Origin: Roseiarcus sp035606915
GTDB lineage: Bacteria > Pseudomonadota > Alphaproteobacteria > Rhizobiales > Beijerinckiaceae
NCBI GenBank assembly: GCA_035606915.1
Contig: DATNDU010000112.1
Coordinates: forward strand, 20,443-84,442
Direction of reading: 5' to 3'
Length of the DNA stretch: 64,000 nucleotides
Positions 1 to 7,929 of the stretch are shown here, piece by piece. The translations under genes were made by a program, and so were the position numbers. The notes under the pieces are model-generated. The model saw nothing but the letters and a program-made list of their open reading frames with translations. It was not told where the DNA came from and did no database searches. How positions within the stretch are numbered: the first letter of the stretch is position 1; every line of letters begins with the position of its first letter.

Positions 1-445
1 TGACAAAGGCCGGCGGGATGGCGAATTCGTCTCGGGCGTACTGGACGGCGCGGAAATAATGCGTGGCGTCGAGTCCGGTGCAGGTTCCGTGCTCGCGCCA
101 TTCGTGCAGGGCGAGCCCGCGCGACGGGTAGACGCGCTGGCCGAGCGCCAGCGCAGTCGAGGCGATATAGTTCGGGCTAAGGCCGCAGGCGCTGGGATCG
201 CGCCCGTAGGCGCTATCCGGCCACAGCCCATGGGTGACGAAGCCGGCGCCGGAGCCGACATCGCATTGCTGCGGCGCTTTGTTCGCGCCGCCAGTATCGC
301 AAAAGCCCGGCGACCAGGACAGCGTCAGCACGTAATAATCGAACGGGGCGGTGGCGACGAGATCGGCGGGCGTCGGGCCGGCGAGCGCCGCCGCCGCCGT
401 CGCCAGCCACAGCGCCGCCGCGAGCAGGACGGCGCGCGGCGCCAT
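1..445 (-). CDS. Ribonuclease T2 family, secreted (3' end outside window)
   Basis: This gene runs off the left edge of the window, so only the first 148 residues are visible. A hydrophobic N-terminus ending near LAG (residue 23) is a signal peptide. Both catalytic blocks of RNase T2 enzymes are present. They are HGLWP at about residue 72 (after the typical YYVLTLSWSPGFC stretch) and HEWREHGTC at about 114, which together give the two catalytic histidines and the glutamate. The enzyme should cleave RNA endonucleolytically in the periplasm or outside the cell through a 2',3'-cyclic intermediate. The ATG overlaps the stop codon of the upstream exported protein by one base (TGATG), so the two are translationally coupled. 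The identification is firm; the C-terminus is unseen. Confidence 0.9.
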   Translation of the reverse strand, partial: MAPRAVLLAAALWLATAAAALAGPTPADLVATAPFDYYVLTLSWSPGFCDTGGANKAPQQCDVGSGAGFVTHGLWPDSAYGRDPSACGLSPNYIASTALALGQRVYPSRGLALHEWREHGTCTGLDATHYFRAVQYARDEFAIPPAFV

Positions 446-927
446 CAATACTTCTCGACCAGCGCCGCCGAGCCGAGACTGCGCTCGGCGAACGGCCGCA
501 ACGAGCTGCACGCCGGCGAATAGGCGAACAGCCGGTCGAGCCCGACGACGCACCATTCGACGCCGTCGCCGATGCCGATGATGCCCTGCGCTTCCTCGAT
601 GTCGTAGATCACGGTATGCACGCTATCGTCGCTGAGATGGCCGCGGGCGATGCAATAGCGGCGCGGGATATATTCGACGCCATTGCCGCGGTAGCTCAAC
701 TCGCGCACGCGGTCGAAGCCGGTGATCTGGAGGTCCTGTTTCCAATAAGCGTTCTGCGTGGTGCGGAACACGCTCTGGATGCGATCGAGCACCGCCTCCG
801 CGTCGCATTGATAGAGATTGCCGACATAGGGCGAGAAACGCTGCTCGGCCGGGTCGGCGTATTCGCTGTCGGCCCTGGCCGCCGCCGATAGGCAGAGCAG
901 GGCCAAAACCATAACCGCGCGCCTCAT
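445..927 (-). CDS. Small exported protein of unknown function, coupled to RNase T2
   Basis: A 160-residue protein with a clear signal peptide (MRRAVMVLALLCLSAAARA, cleavage near residue 19). Several cysteines in the mature part (YQCDAE, RRYCIARG, EWCVVG, PACSS) suggest disulfides. The start was set at the ATG just before the signal peptide; longer in-frame readings upstream show no export signal. It lies 121 bases downstream of atpF on the same strand and its stop overlaps the RNase T2 start. I do not recognise a family. The coupling suggests it acts with the ribonuclease in the periplasm, perhaps as an accessory or inhibitor, but this is inference only. Confidence 0.75.
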   Translation of the reverse strand: MRRAVMVLALLCLSAAARADSEYADPAEQRFSPYVGNLYQCDAEAVLDRIQSVFRTTQNAYWKQDLQITGFDRVRELSYRGNGVEYIPRRYCIARGHLSDDSVHTVIYDIEEAQGIIGIGDGVEWCVVGLDRLFAYSPACSSLRPFAERSLGSAALVEKY

Positions 928-1048
928 GTCATCACCCTTCAAGCGATTCCGCCAAGCGACTCTTCCACTCGCATCAGACGAGCAAGCGCCGCGCCGGTCA
1001 AGCCGAGCGCGGCGCGAATTTCGACCGCTGCGGCGCGGGCGCCACAGT

Positions 1049-1528
1049 TCAGTTGAGACGGGCCTTGAGCGCGCCGATCTCCTTCGCCACCAGGGCCGCG
1101 CCGCCCGTCCCCGCCGTCTCGCCGCGCAGCAGGATCTCGGCGGCGCGGGCGGCGTGGTCGGCGGCGGCGGCGCGCACGTCGGCGGTCGCCTGCGCTTCGG
1201 CGAAGGCGATCTTGGCCTCGGCCTGTTTGGTGCGGCGGGCGACGAACTCCTCCATGCGCGCGGCAGCGTCCTTGGCGAGTTGCTCGGCCTGCACACGCGC
1301 CTCGGCGACGATCGCCGTCGCTTGCGCCTCGGCCTCCGCGCGCTTGCGCTCGAAGCTCGCCAGCAGCGCCTGCGCCTCGTGGCGTAACTTCGCCGCCTGG
1401 GCGAGTTCGTCGGCGATGGCCTTGCCGCGCGCGTCGAGCCCGTTCAGCACCGTTTTGTGTACGCCAAAATGGTACAGCACGAAGACGAAGACCAGAAAGC
1501 CCAGCAGGACGAAAAATTCAGCTTCCAT
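1049..1528 (-). CDS. atpF: ATP synthase F0 subunit b
   Basis: This is a 159-residue protein of the family's usual length. A single N-terminal membrane segment (about residues 4-22, FFVLLGFLVFVFVLYHFG) is followed by a long charged alanine-rich coiled coil that forms the peripheral stalk. It is the last gene of the F0 cluster and starts 10 bases after the b' gene ends. Having both b and b' genes marks a heterodimeric stalk, as known from alphaproteobacteria and cyanobacteria. Its role is to hold the alpha3beta3 head static while the c-ring turns. Confidence 0.95.
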   Translation of the reverse strand: MEAEFFVLLGFLVFVFVLYHFGVHKTVLNGLDARGKAIADELAQAAKLRHEAQALLASFERKRAEAEAQATAIVAEARVQAEQLAKDAAARMEEFVARRTKQAEAKIAFAEAQATADVRAAAADHAARAAEILLRGETAGTGGAALVAKEIGALKARLN

Positions 1529-1538
1529 CTCGTCCTCC

Positions 1539-2084
1539 TCAAGCGGCCGCGGAGGCGTCGACGGCCTTGGCCACTTCGGCGGCCTTCGGCGCGCGGCCGA
1601 TCAGCCGCTCGACGATGGCCGGGGTGGCGTCGGCGGCGATCGCCTTGACATTGCTCATCGCGGCGGCGCGCGTGGCGGCGATGCGCTGTTCAGCCTCGGC
1701 CATTTTGGCGGCGAGCTGGTCGTCGAGCGCTTTGCGCCGGACGTCGGTCTCGGCGGCAGTCTTGTCGCGCGCCGCCTGCGCCGTCGCCTGCGCGTCGGCG
1801 CGCGCCTTGGCGAGCGCTTTCTCATGCTCGGCGACAGCGGCGTCGGCCTTGGCCTGCATCGCCGTCGCCTCGTCGATGTCTTTGGCGATGCGCTCGCGAC
1901 GCGCGTGGATGACGCCGCCGACGGCCGGCAGGAAGCGCTTCGACAGGTAATAGTACATCGCCCCGAAGATTACTGCAAACCACAGAATCTGCGAGGGAAA
2001 CGTGCTGGCGTCGAACGGGGGGAACGTAATGTGGCCAGCGTCCTGGCCAACTTGCGCTGTGGTATTCGTTGTTGTGGTGGCCAT
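1539..2084 (-). CDS. atpG: ATP synthase F0 subunit b'
   Basis: A 181-residue second b-type stalk subunit. The hydrophilic threonine-rich start is followed by one membrane segment (about residues 31-48, QILWFAVIFGAMYYYLSK). After that comes a long coiled coil rich in Ala, Lys and Glu. The motif FPPFDASTFPSQ just before the membrane segment is typical of b' subunits. It lies between atpE and atpF, with 78 bases to atpE. It pairs with AtpF to form the peripheral stalk. In many genomes the symbol is atpF'. Confidence 0.93.
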   Translation of the reverse strand: MATTTTNTTAQVGQDAGHITFPPFDASTFPSQILWFAVIFGAMYYYLSKRFLPAVGGVIHARRERIAKDIDEATAMQAKADAAVAEHEKALAKARADAQATAQAARDKTAAETDVRRKALDDQLAAKMAEAEQRIAATRAAAMSNVKAIAADATPAIVERLIGRAPKAAEVAKAVDASAAA

Positions 2085-2162
2085 CGGGCGCCTCGGCTGA
2101 CGGTCTTAAGCGGCGGAGCGACGACGAATCGTCGCTCTCTATGGTTCCGACAGGCGTTGGCT

Positions 2163-2402
2163 TCAGACCACGAAAAGCAGCAGCAGCGCGATCAGCAGCG
2201 CGAAAATGCCGAGCGCTTCCGTCAGCGCGAAGCCAAGGATGAGGCGTCCAAACTGGCCCTCGACGGCGGACGGGTTGCGCAGCGCGCCGTTGAGGAACTG
2301 GCCGAACAGCGTGCCCACGCCGATACCGGCGGCGCCGGTGCCGATGGCGGCGAGGCCGGCGCCGATGTACTTGGCGGCGATCTCAATAGAATGGGGGTCC
2401 AT
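2163..2402 (-). CDS. atpE: ATP synthase F0 subunit c
   Basis: A 79-residue hairpin proteolipid that assembles into the rotor ring. The first membrane helix carries the glycine-rich packing pattern (GAGLAAIGTGAAGIGVG). The polar loop ARNP-like motif appears as ALRNPSA (about residues 40-46). The second helix carries the proton-binding carboxylate Glu62 in FALTEALGIF. The residues around that Glu fit proton use; the known Na+-binding set is not evident. It follows atpB by 48 bases. Confidence 0.97.
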   Translation of the reverse strand: MDPHSIEIAAKYIGAGLAAIGTGAAGIGVGTLFGQFLNGALRNPSAVEGQFGRLILGFALTEALGIFALLIALLLLFVV

Positions 2403-2450
2403 ACGGTTGGCTCCTGGCTGTGCTTATGTTTTGCGGGAAGGATCGGCCGA

Positions 2451-3215
2451 TCAGTGGCCGGGGTGAAGCGCGTCGTTGAGATACATGCAGGTCAACATCG
2501 CGAATACGTAAGCCTGCAAGAGGGCGACGAGCAATTCGAGCGCTTCGAGGCCGATCACCAAGAGGAACGGTGCGATGGCGAGCACCTTGAACGCCGCGCT
2601 CGCCGCCAACAGCATGACGACGAAGCCGCCGATCACGTTGACCATGATATGGCCGCCGAGCATGTTGGCGAACAGACGCACGGAATGGCTGACAGGCCGC
2701 GTGAAGAACGAGATGATCTCGATCGGAATCACCAGCGGCTTGATGTACCAGGGCACGCCCGACGGCGAGAACAGCTTGAAGAAGTGCAGCCCGTGCTGCG
2801 AAATGCCGTAGATCACCACAGTGAAGAACACCACCAGCGCCAACAGCACCGTGACGATGATGTGGCTCGTCACCGTGAACGAGAACGGGAAGAAGCCGAT
2901 CAGGTTGGCGAGCGTCACGAACATGAAGATGGTGAACACCAGCGGGAAGAACTTCATCGCTTCTTCGCCGGCCGCCGAGCGGACCATGCCTTCGACGAAT
3001 TCGTAGGCCATTTCGCCGAGCGATTGCATCCGGCCCGGCACGCCGGGGGTGCCTTTGGCGGTCATCGACATCAGCCACAGCGTCACCGCCGCGATGATGG
3101 CCATGAAGATGGTCGAGGTGGTGATGGAGACGTCGTAATGACCCACCGTGATGCTGAGGTGCTTGGTCAGCGCGAACTGCTCGATCGGATTAAGCGCCGG
3201 TCCCGGTTCAGCCAC
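2451..3215 (-). CDS. atpB: ATP synthase F0 subunit a
   Basis: A 254-residue polytopic membrane protein that forms the proton half-channels against the c-ring. The signature RPVSHSVRLFANMLGGH carries the essential stator arginine in SVRLFAN. The C-terminal helix region QAYVFAMLTCMYLNDAL is also conserved. N-terminal NPIEQF is typical of alphaproteobacterial a subunits. It lies 102 bases after atpI and leads the core F0 genes atpB-atpE-atpF'-atpF. The F1 genes are not in this window, which fits the split F0/F1 operons of alphaproteobacteria. Confidence 0.97.
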   Translation of the reverse strand: MAEPGPALNPIEQFALTKHLSITVGHYDVSITTSTIFMAIIAAVTLWLMSMTAKGTPGVPGRMQSLGEMAYEFVEGMVRSAAGEEAMKFFPLVFTIFMFVTLANLIGFFPFSFTVTSHIIVTVLLALVVFFTVVIYGISQHGLHFFKLFSPSGVPWYIKPLVIPIEIISFFTRPVSHSVRLFANMLGGHIMVNVIGGFVVMLLAASAAFKVLAIAPFLLVIGLEALELLVALLQAYVFAMLTCMYLNDALHPGH

Positions 3216-3317
3216 GCGAAAATGCCCCCATCGTTCGCGCGTCAGTCGTCCTGAGCGCCGCGCGGCACGTCTCTATCCAAAGCCCTTGCGCCCGGCAAGC
3301 GCGATTTGTGAACGCCA

Positions 3318-3635
3318 TTACCCTTCTTTTGGACGAGTGGCGCGGATCACGCCCCAGACGCCGGCGGCGAAGCCGAGGAGAAAGAAGATAATGAGGAACG
3401 CTGGCTTGGTGTGCAGCAAGCGGTCGAGCCCCCAGCCGACCGCCGTTCCGACGACGACGGCGCCGATGAATTCGCTGACCGATTTCGTCGCCATCGACCA
3501 CGCCGCGCCCGCCGAGCCGTCGCCGGGGGCAAGCGGGGCTTGCGCAACCGGCTTGCGCCGCACCGATTTGAGGTCGCCGGCGAGCTTGTCGAGCCGCGCC
3601 TTCAGCGCCTTCTCGTCGTCGCCGTCCGCCGCCAT
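3318..3635 (-). CDS. atpI: F0F1 ATP synthase assembly protein I
   Basis: A 105-residue protein with a charged N-terminus and two membrane helices joined by a short turn (about residues 49-67 and 74-95, including GWGLDRLLHTKPAFLIIFFLLGFAAG). This is the alphaproteobacterial AtpI/Atp1 pattern. The ATG at 3635 was chosen over a longer reading because GGAGGG sits just upstream of it. As first gene of the cluster it probably helps c-ring assembly or cation supply. It is divergent from the DUF1345 gene, so 3636-3715 should hold both promoters. Confidence 0.88.
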   Translation of the reverse strand: MAADGDDEKALKARLDKLAGDLKSVRRKPVAQAPLAPGDGSAGAAWSMATKSVSEFIGAVVVGTAVGWGLDRLLHTKPAFLIIFFLLGFAAGVWGVIRATRPKEG

Positions 3636-3715
3636 GCTCGCGCCCTCCACATCGGCGTGGCTTGACCGCTCGGGCGGTGTTTGGCAAGGGCAGGCCGGCA
3701 TTTACGGAGCCGGGC

Positions 3716-4384
3716 ATGAGCAGGTCGCCGGGGCGCGGCGGCGCCTATTTTCAAACGGTTGTCCGGCGCCCACGGCTGCTCATCGGGGTGGCGGTCGGCG
3801 TCGCCGCCTATTTGTTGGCGTTCGAACCGATGCGCGAGGCGACGCGGGCGCTGATCGGCTGGAACGCCGGGGCCTGGACTTTCATCGCGCTCATTTGCCA
3901 GATGATGCTGCGCGGCGGCGCGCTGACCGAACATGCGGCGCAGGAGGACGAGAAGCCGGCGGCGCTGCTGACGATAACCGTCGTCGCCGCCATTATGGCG
4001 CTGGCGGCCATCGTTTGGGAGCTTGGGCCGGTCAAGGACATGAAGGGCGCGGCCAAGGCGCTGCATCTGTCGCTGGTCGGCCTGACCATCCTGTCGAGCT
4101 GGGCCTTCATCCACATGATGTTCGCGCTGCATTATGCGGCACAGTTCTATGCGACGGCGGGCGACGATGTGCGCGGCGGCTTCCTGTTTCCCGATTGCGA
4201 GACGCCGGGCTGGGCCGAGTTCTGCTATGAGTCGTTCACCATCGGCTGCGCCTGCGCCACGGCGGACGTCAACCTGACGACGCGCGGGGCGCGGGTGATC
4301 TGCCTGATCCAGGGCATCATCGCGTTTTTCTTCAACACCATCATCCTGGCGCTGACGATCAACATCGGCGCCGGGCTGTTCTGA
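3716..4384 (+). CDS. DUF1345-like integral membrane protein
   Basis: A 222-residue protein with about five hydrophobic segments. They fall at roughly residues 21-36, 54-72, 83-103, 116-135 and 195-215. The pattern FIHMMFALHYAAQFY followed by FCYESFTIGCACATADVN is the arrangement I associate with the DUF1345 family, whose function is unknown. The ATG at 3716 is preceded by GGAG at good spacing; an upstream TTG at 3662 would add a non-hydrophobic extension and is less likely. The gene is followed by hisS 13 bases later. Confidence 0.75.
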   Translation: MSRSPGRGGAYFQTVVRRPRLLIGVAVGVAAYLLAFEPMREATRALIGWNAGAWTFIALICQMMLRGGALTEHAAQEDEKPAALLTITVVAAIMALAAIVWELGPVKDMKGAAKALHLSLVGLTILSSWAFIHMMFALHYAAQFYATAGDDVRGGFLFPDCETPGWAEFCYESFTIGCACATADVNLTTRGARVICLIQGIIAFFFNTIILALTINIGAGLF

Positions 4385-4397
4385 GCAAGGTTTGGGT

Positions 4398-5975
4398 ATG
4401 AGCGACAATTCACGGGTCGAGGCGGTCAAGCCGCGCGGGTTCGCCGACCGCGACGCCGCCGACATCGCCGCCGCCGAGGCGATGATGGCCAAGATCCGCG
4501 AGGTTTATGAGCTTTATGGCTTCGAGCCGGTAGAAACGCCGTTCGTCGAATATACCCAGGCGCTCGGCAAGTTCCTGCCCGATCAGGACCGGCCGAACGA
4601 GGGCGTGTTCTCTTTCCAGGACGATGACGCGCAGTGGCTATCGCTGCGCTACGATCTCACGGCGCCGTTGGCGCGCTATGTCGCCGAACACTACGAGCGG
4701 CTGCCGAAGCCCTATCGCAGCTATCGCGCCGGCTGGGTGTTTCGCAACGAGAAGCCGGGGCCGGGCCGGTTTCGGCAGTTCATGCAGTTCGACGCCGATA
4801 CCGTGGGGGCGTCGTCGCCGGCGGCCGACGCCGAGATCTGCATGATGGCGGCGGATTGCCTGGAGGCGCTGGGCATTCCGCGCGGGTCTTACGTCGTGAA
4901 GGTCAACAACCGCAAGGTGCTCGACGGCGTGATGGAGGCCATCGGGCTTGGCGGAGCGGAGAACGCCGGGCGAAGGCTGACGGTGCTCAGGGCGATAGAT
5001 AAGCTGGATCGGCTGGGGCCGGAGGGCGTGCGGGCGCTGCTCGGGGCGGGGCGCAAGGACGAGAGCGGGGATTTTACCAAGGGGGCGGGGCTGGACGAGT
5101 CCGAAACTAAACAGATCATTTCGCTATTCGAGATTGAACGGTGGGCAAACGAACAAAAGGAAAAAATATTCCTCAGCGGGTTACCAGATGACAAAATGCG
5201 AGAGCAAAATTTCGACGCGGGAAATGTCATACAAGCCTTTGTGGAACTCGTGGGTGACTCTACAAGTGGGCAAGAGGGCGTGAACGAGTTGAATTCTATT
5301 TGGGATTTGATTGAAGCGTCTGGCTACAATGACGGACGAGTGAAAATCGACCCCTCCGTCGTTCGCGGCCTCGAATATTACACCGGCCCCGTCTTCGAGG
5401 CCGAACTGACCTTCGAGGTCAAAGACGAGCACGGCCGGCCCGTTCGTTTCGGCTCGGTCGGCGGCGGCGGCCGATATGACGGCCTCGTCGCGCGCTTCCG
5501 GCCCGACCCGGTGCCCGCGACCGGCTTCTCCATCGGCGTGTCGCGGCTGCTGTCGGCCCTGAAGCAGATCGACAGCCCCATCGTCGCGCAAGCGCGCAAG
5601 CCCGGCCCGGTCGTCGTGCTGGCGATGGATAAGGAGCGCATGGCCGATTACCAGAAACTCGTCAAAACCCTGCGCGACAACAACATCCCTGCCGAAATCT
5701 ACCTCGGCGAGGGCAAGATGAACGCGCAGCTTAAATACGCCGACAAGCGGGGCTCGCTGTGCGCCATCATCCAGGGCTCGAACGAGCGCGAGGCGGCGGG
5801 CGGCCCGCAGGTCGTCATCCGCGATCTCGCGCTCGGCGCCGAACTCGCCAAGGCCAACAAGGATCGCGCCGATTATCTGGAGATGCGCGCCCGCGCCCAG
5901 GTCGCCGCGCCTGAGGCCGAATTGGTTGAGCACGTGCGCGCCGTCATCGCGCGCCGCGGCGCGCCGTTGCTTTAG
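4398..5975 (+). CDS. hisS: Histidyl-tRNA synthetase, alphaproteobacterial type
   Basis: This 525-residue class II synthetase charges tRNA-His. Visible motifs are YDLTAPLARYVA (motif 1 region), FRNEKPGPGRFRQFMQFDAD (motif 2 with the alphaproteobacterial insert), RGLEYYTGPVFE (histidine A) and GGGGRYDGLV (motif 3 region), followed by an anticodon-binding C-terminus. The ATG at 4398 follows AAGG. The family lacks the usual bacterial handling of the extra G at position -1 of tRNA-His, as known for this clade. The stretch encoding roughly residues 232-315 is strikingly AT-rich compared with both flanks, reported separately as a finding. The stop TAG overlaps the GTG of the next gene. Confidence 0.95.
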   Translation: MSDNSRVEAVKPRGFADRDAADIAAAEAMMAKIREVYELYGFEPVETPFVEYTQALGKFLPDQDRPNEGVFSFQDDDAQWLSLRYDLTAPLARYVAEHYERLPKPYRSYRAGWVFRNEKPGPGRFRQFMQFDADTVGASSPAADAEICMMAADCLEALGIPRGSYVVKVNNRKVLDGVMEAIGLGGAENAGRRLTVLRAIDKLDRLGPEGVRALLGAGRKDESGDFTKGAGLDESETKQIISLFEIERWANEQKEKIFLSGLPDDKMREQNFDAGNVIQAFVELVGDSTSGQEGVNELNSIWDLIEASGYNDGRVKIDPSVVRGLEYYTGPVFEAELTFEVKDEHGRPVRFGSVGGGGRYDGLVARFRPDPVPATGFSIGVSRLLSALKQIDSPIVAQARKPGPVVVLAMDKERMADYQKLVKTLRDNNIPAEIYLGEGKMNAQLKYADKRGSLCAIIQGSNEREAAGGPQVVIRDLALGAELAKANKDRADYLEMRARAQVAAPEAELVEHVRAVIARRGAPLL

Positions 5976-6895
5976 TGGACGAGGTGGAGCCGTCTCCTTC
6001 TCGCCGTTCTTCACGGGGAGCAGGCCGGGATGAGGGGGCGGCCCCTCACCCTTACCCTCTCCCCGTGAAGAACGGGGAGAGGGAGGCGGAGACGGCGCCC
6101 CTTTACCTTTATCTCGCCTATGGCGGCTCGCCCGCCGCCGAGCGGGAGTTGCGCTACAGCTTCGAAACCCTGCACGCCGAAGTCGGCGCCGCGCCCATCG
6201 CGATCTACACCGACCGCCCGGCCGCCTACGCCGACCTCGACGCAACTGTTGTAGACGCGACGGCTCTCGTCGCGGCCGCCCAGGCGCATGAATACCGCCA
6301 TCGCCTGAAGCCGACGGCGCTCGCCGACGCGCTCGCCCGCTTTCGCCGCCCCTGTGTCATGCTCGATCTCGACAGCTTCGTGAAAGCCGGCTTCGCGGCG
6401 CGCGTGCAGCGCGCGCTCGCGCAGGGCGCCGCGATGAATTTCCTCGTCCGCGCCGATCCCTATCCGGATTTTCCCGCCTTCGAGACCGACTTGCCGCATC
6501 TCGGCCGCTACCGGCTCGACCGCGCCAAGGCGCTGATGCTCAACTCGGGCCTGGTCGCCGTCAGCCCGGCGCATCTGCCGCTCGTCGAAGACGCCGTAGC
6601 GCTGATCGACCGGCTGTGGGCGGCGGGCTTGCGCAGGCACGACATCGAGCAATTCGCACTCGCCGAGACGCTCAGACTCGGCGGCGTGCGCATCGCGCTG
6701 ATCGACGACGTGTTCGTGCATTATTGCGCGCGCTGGGCGCGCCGCTACATGCGCCGCCGGCTGCGGCGGCGCCGGCCGGGCGCGCGCGTCCCGTTCAGCA
6801 AAGCGGGCGTGCGGTTGTTCAAGGCGTATTGGACTTTGCGCCTCGCCATGCGAAGGGCGGGGCTTTCATGGGGCGCGAGATGGCGGAAAACCTGA
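5975..6895 (+). CDS. Putative GT-A fold glycosyltransferase with a repeat-derived N-terminus
   Basis: The folded part begins near PLYLYLAYGGSPAAE. It contains a DxD-like metal/nucleotide-sugar motif (VMLDLDSFV) and an NSGLVAVS segment like those of GT8-type transferases, then a very arginine-rich C-terminal tail. A sugar transfer role is inferred; the substrate is unknown. The first 30 or so residues are encoded by a palindromic repeat (6001-6083). The true start is therefore uncertain: GTG at 5975 (coupled to the hisS stop, 306 residues) or GTG at 6065 inside the repeat (276 residues). Neither has a good ribosome site. Its end overlaps the purM start. Confidence 0.65.
   Translation: MDEVEPSPSRRSSRGAGRDEGAAPHPYPLPVKNGEREAETAPLYLYLAYGGSPAAERELRYSFETLHAEVGAAPIAIYTDRPAAYADLDATVVDATALVAAAQAHEYRHRLKPTALADALARFRRPCVMLDLDSFVKAGFAARVQRALAQGAAMNFLVRADPYPDFPAFETDLPHLGRYRLDRAKALMLNSGLVAVSPAHLPLVEDAVALIDRLWAAGLRRHDIEQFALAETLRLGGVRIALIDDVFVHYCARWARRYMRRRLRRRRPGARVPFSKAGVRLFKAYWTLRLAMRRAGLSWGARWRKT
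6001..6083. repeat. Compound palindromic repeat inside a coding sequence
   Basis: Two copies of the same unit lie head to head. Positions 6004-6018 and 6061-6075 are perfect 15-base inverted arms. Between them TGAGGGG (6031-6037) pairs with CCCCTCA (6042-6048). The right copy (6055-6083) is itself a 12-bp stem with a GAAGA loop, and it is the reverse complement of the unit at 58165-58197. This family of CTCCCCGT/ACGGGGAG hairpins is common between genes in Rhizobiales. Here it lies within the open frame of the glycosyltransferase-like gene. Confidence 0.85.
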
Positions 6896-7929
6896 CCTAT
6901 GCCGCATCCGGCGTCGACATCGACGCCGGCAACGCGATGGTGGAGGCGATCAAGCCGCTGGTGCGCGCCACCCGCCGCCCCGGCGCCGACGCCGAGATCG
7001 GCGGCTTCGGCGGTCTGTTCGATCTCAAGGCGGCGGGCTTCCGCGATCCCGTGCTGGTGGCGGCCAACGACGGCGTCGGCACCAAGGTCAAGCTCGCCAT
7101 CGAAGCCCGGCTGTTCGACGCCATCGGCGTCGACCTCGTCGCCATGTGCGTCAACGACATCGTCGTGCAGGGGGCGGAGCCGCTGTTCTTCCTGGATTAT
7201 TTCGCCGTCGGCAAGCTCGACCCGGCCCAGGGGGTCGAGATCGTCAAGGGCATCGCCGGGGCTTGCGTCGAATCCGGATGCGCGCTGATCGGCGGCGAGA
7301 CGGCCGAAATGCCGGGGCTCTACGCCAAGGGCGATTTCGACCTCGCCGGCTTTGCCGTCGGCGCCGCCGAGCGCGGCGCGCTGCTGCCCAAAGCCGGGCT
7401 CAAGGCCGGCGACGTCGCCTTCGGGCTGCCGTCCTCGGGGCTGCACGCCAACGGCTTCTCGCTGGTGCGCCGCATCATCGCCGGCCTGCCGCTCGACGCG
7501 CCGGCGCCGTTCGCGCCGCAGCAGACGCTGGGCGCGGCGCTGCTGACGCCGACCCGGCTTTACGTCAAGCCGCTGCTGGCGGCGCTGAAGGCGAGCGACG
7601 CCATCCTGGCGCTCGCCCATGTCACCGGCGGCGGCTTTCCCGACAACCTGCCGCGCGCGCTGCCTGATAATCTCGCCGTGTGGCTCGATCTTGCCGCCTT
7701 CGCGCCGCCGCCGGTGTTCGCGTGGCTGGCGCGCCAGGGGCCGGTGTCCGAGGCCGAGATGCTGCGCACCTTCAACTGCGGCGTCGGCATGGTCGCCTTC
7801 GCGCGCGCGGAGGCGGCGGCGGAGGCGGCCGCGGCGCTGCGCCAAGCGGGGCTGGAGCCGGTCGAGATCGGGCGGCTGGTCGCGCGCGAGACGGCGGGCG
7901 TAGTCATGCAGGGGCGGCTACGGCTGTGA
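6868..7929 (+). CDS. purM: Phosphoribosylformylglycinamidine cyclo-ligase (AIR synthetase)
   Basis: A 353-residue enzyme of purine synthesis that closes the imidazole ring of FGAM using ATP to give AIR. Family motifs are YAASGVDIDAGN at the N-terminus, NDGVGTKVKLA, CVNDIVVQGAEPLFFLDY, IGGETAEMPG, GLPSSGLHANG and VTGGGFPDNLPR. Two ATGs (6868 and 6880) both have G-rich upstream stretches; the first is taken. It overlaps the end of the previous gene, and its stop overlaps the purN start (GTGA), so purM and purN are co-transcribed. Confidence 0.96.
   Translation: MGREMAENLTYAASGVDIDAGNAMVEAIKPLVRATRRPGADAEIGGFGGLFDLKAAGFRDPVLVAANDGVGTKVKLAIEARLFDAIGVDLVAMCVNDIVVQGAEPLFFLDYFAVGKLDPAQGVEIVKGIAGACVESGCALIGGETAEMPGLYAKGDFDLAGFAVGAAERGALLPKAGLKAGDVAFGLPSSGLHANGFSLVRRIIAGLPLDAPAPFAPQQTLGAALLTPTRLYVKPLLAALKASDAILALAHVTGGGFPDNLPRALPDNLAVWLDLAAFAPPPVFAWLARQGPVSEAEMLRTFNCGVGMVAFARAEAAAEAAAALRQAGLEPVEIGRLVARETAGVVMQGRLRL

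Noticed and set aside
1053..3254. Very long plus-strand open frame across the ATP synthase genes
   Set aside because: It is the antisense of unmistakable atpF, atpF', atpE and atpB genes. Long antisense frames are common in GC-rich DNA; its translation is repetitive Arg/Ala/Asp/His and matches no family.
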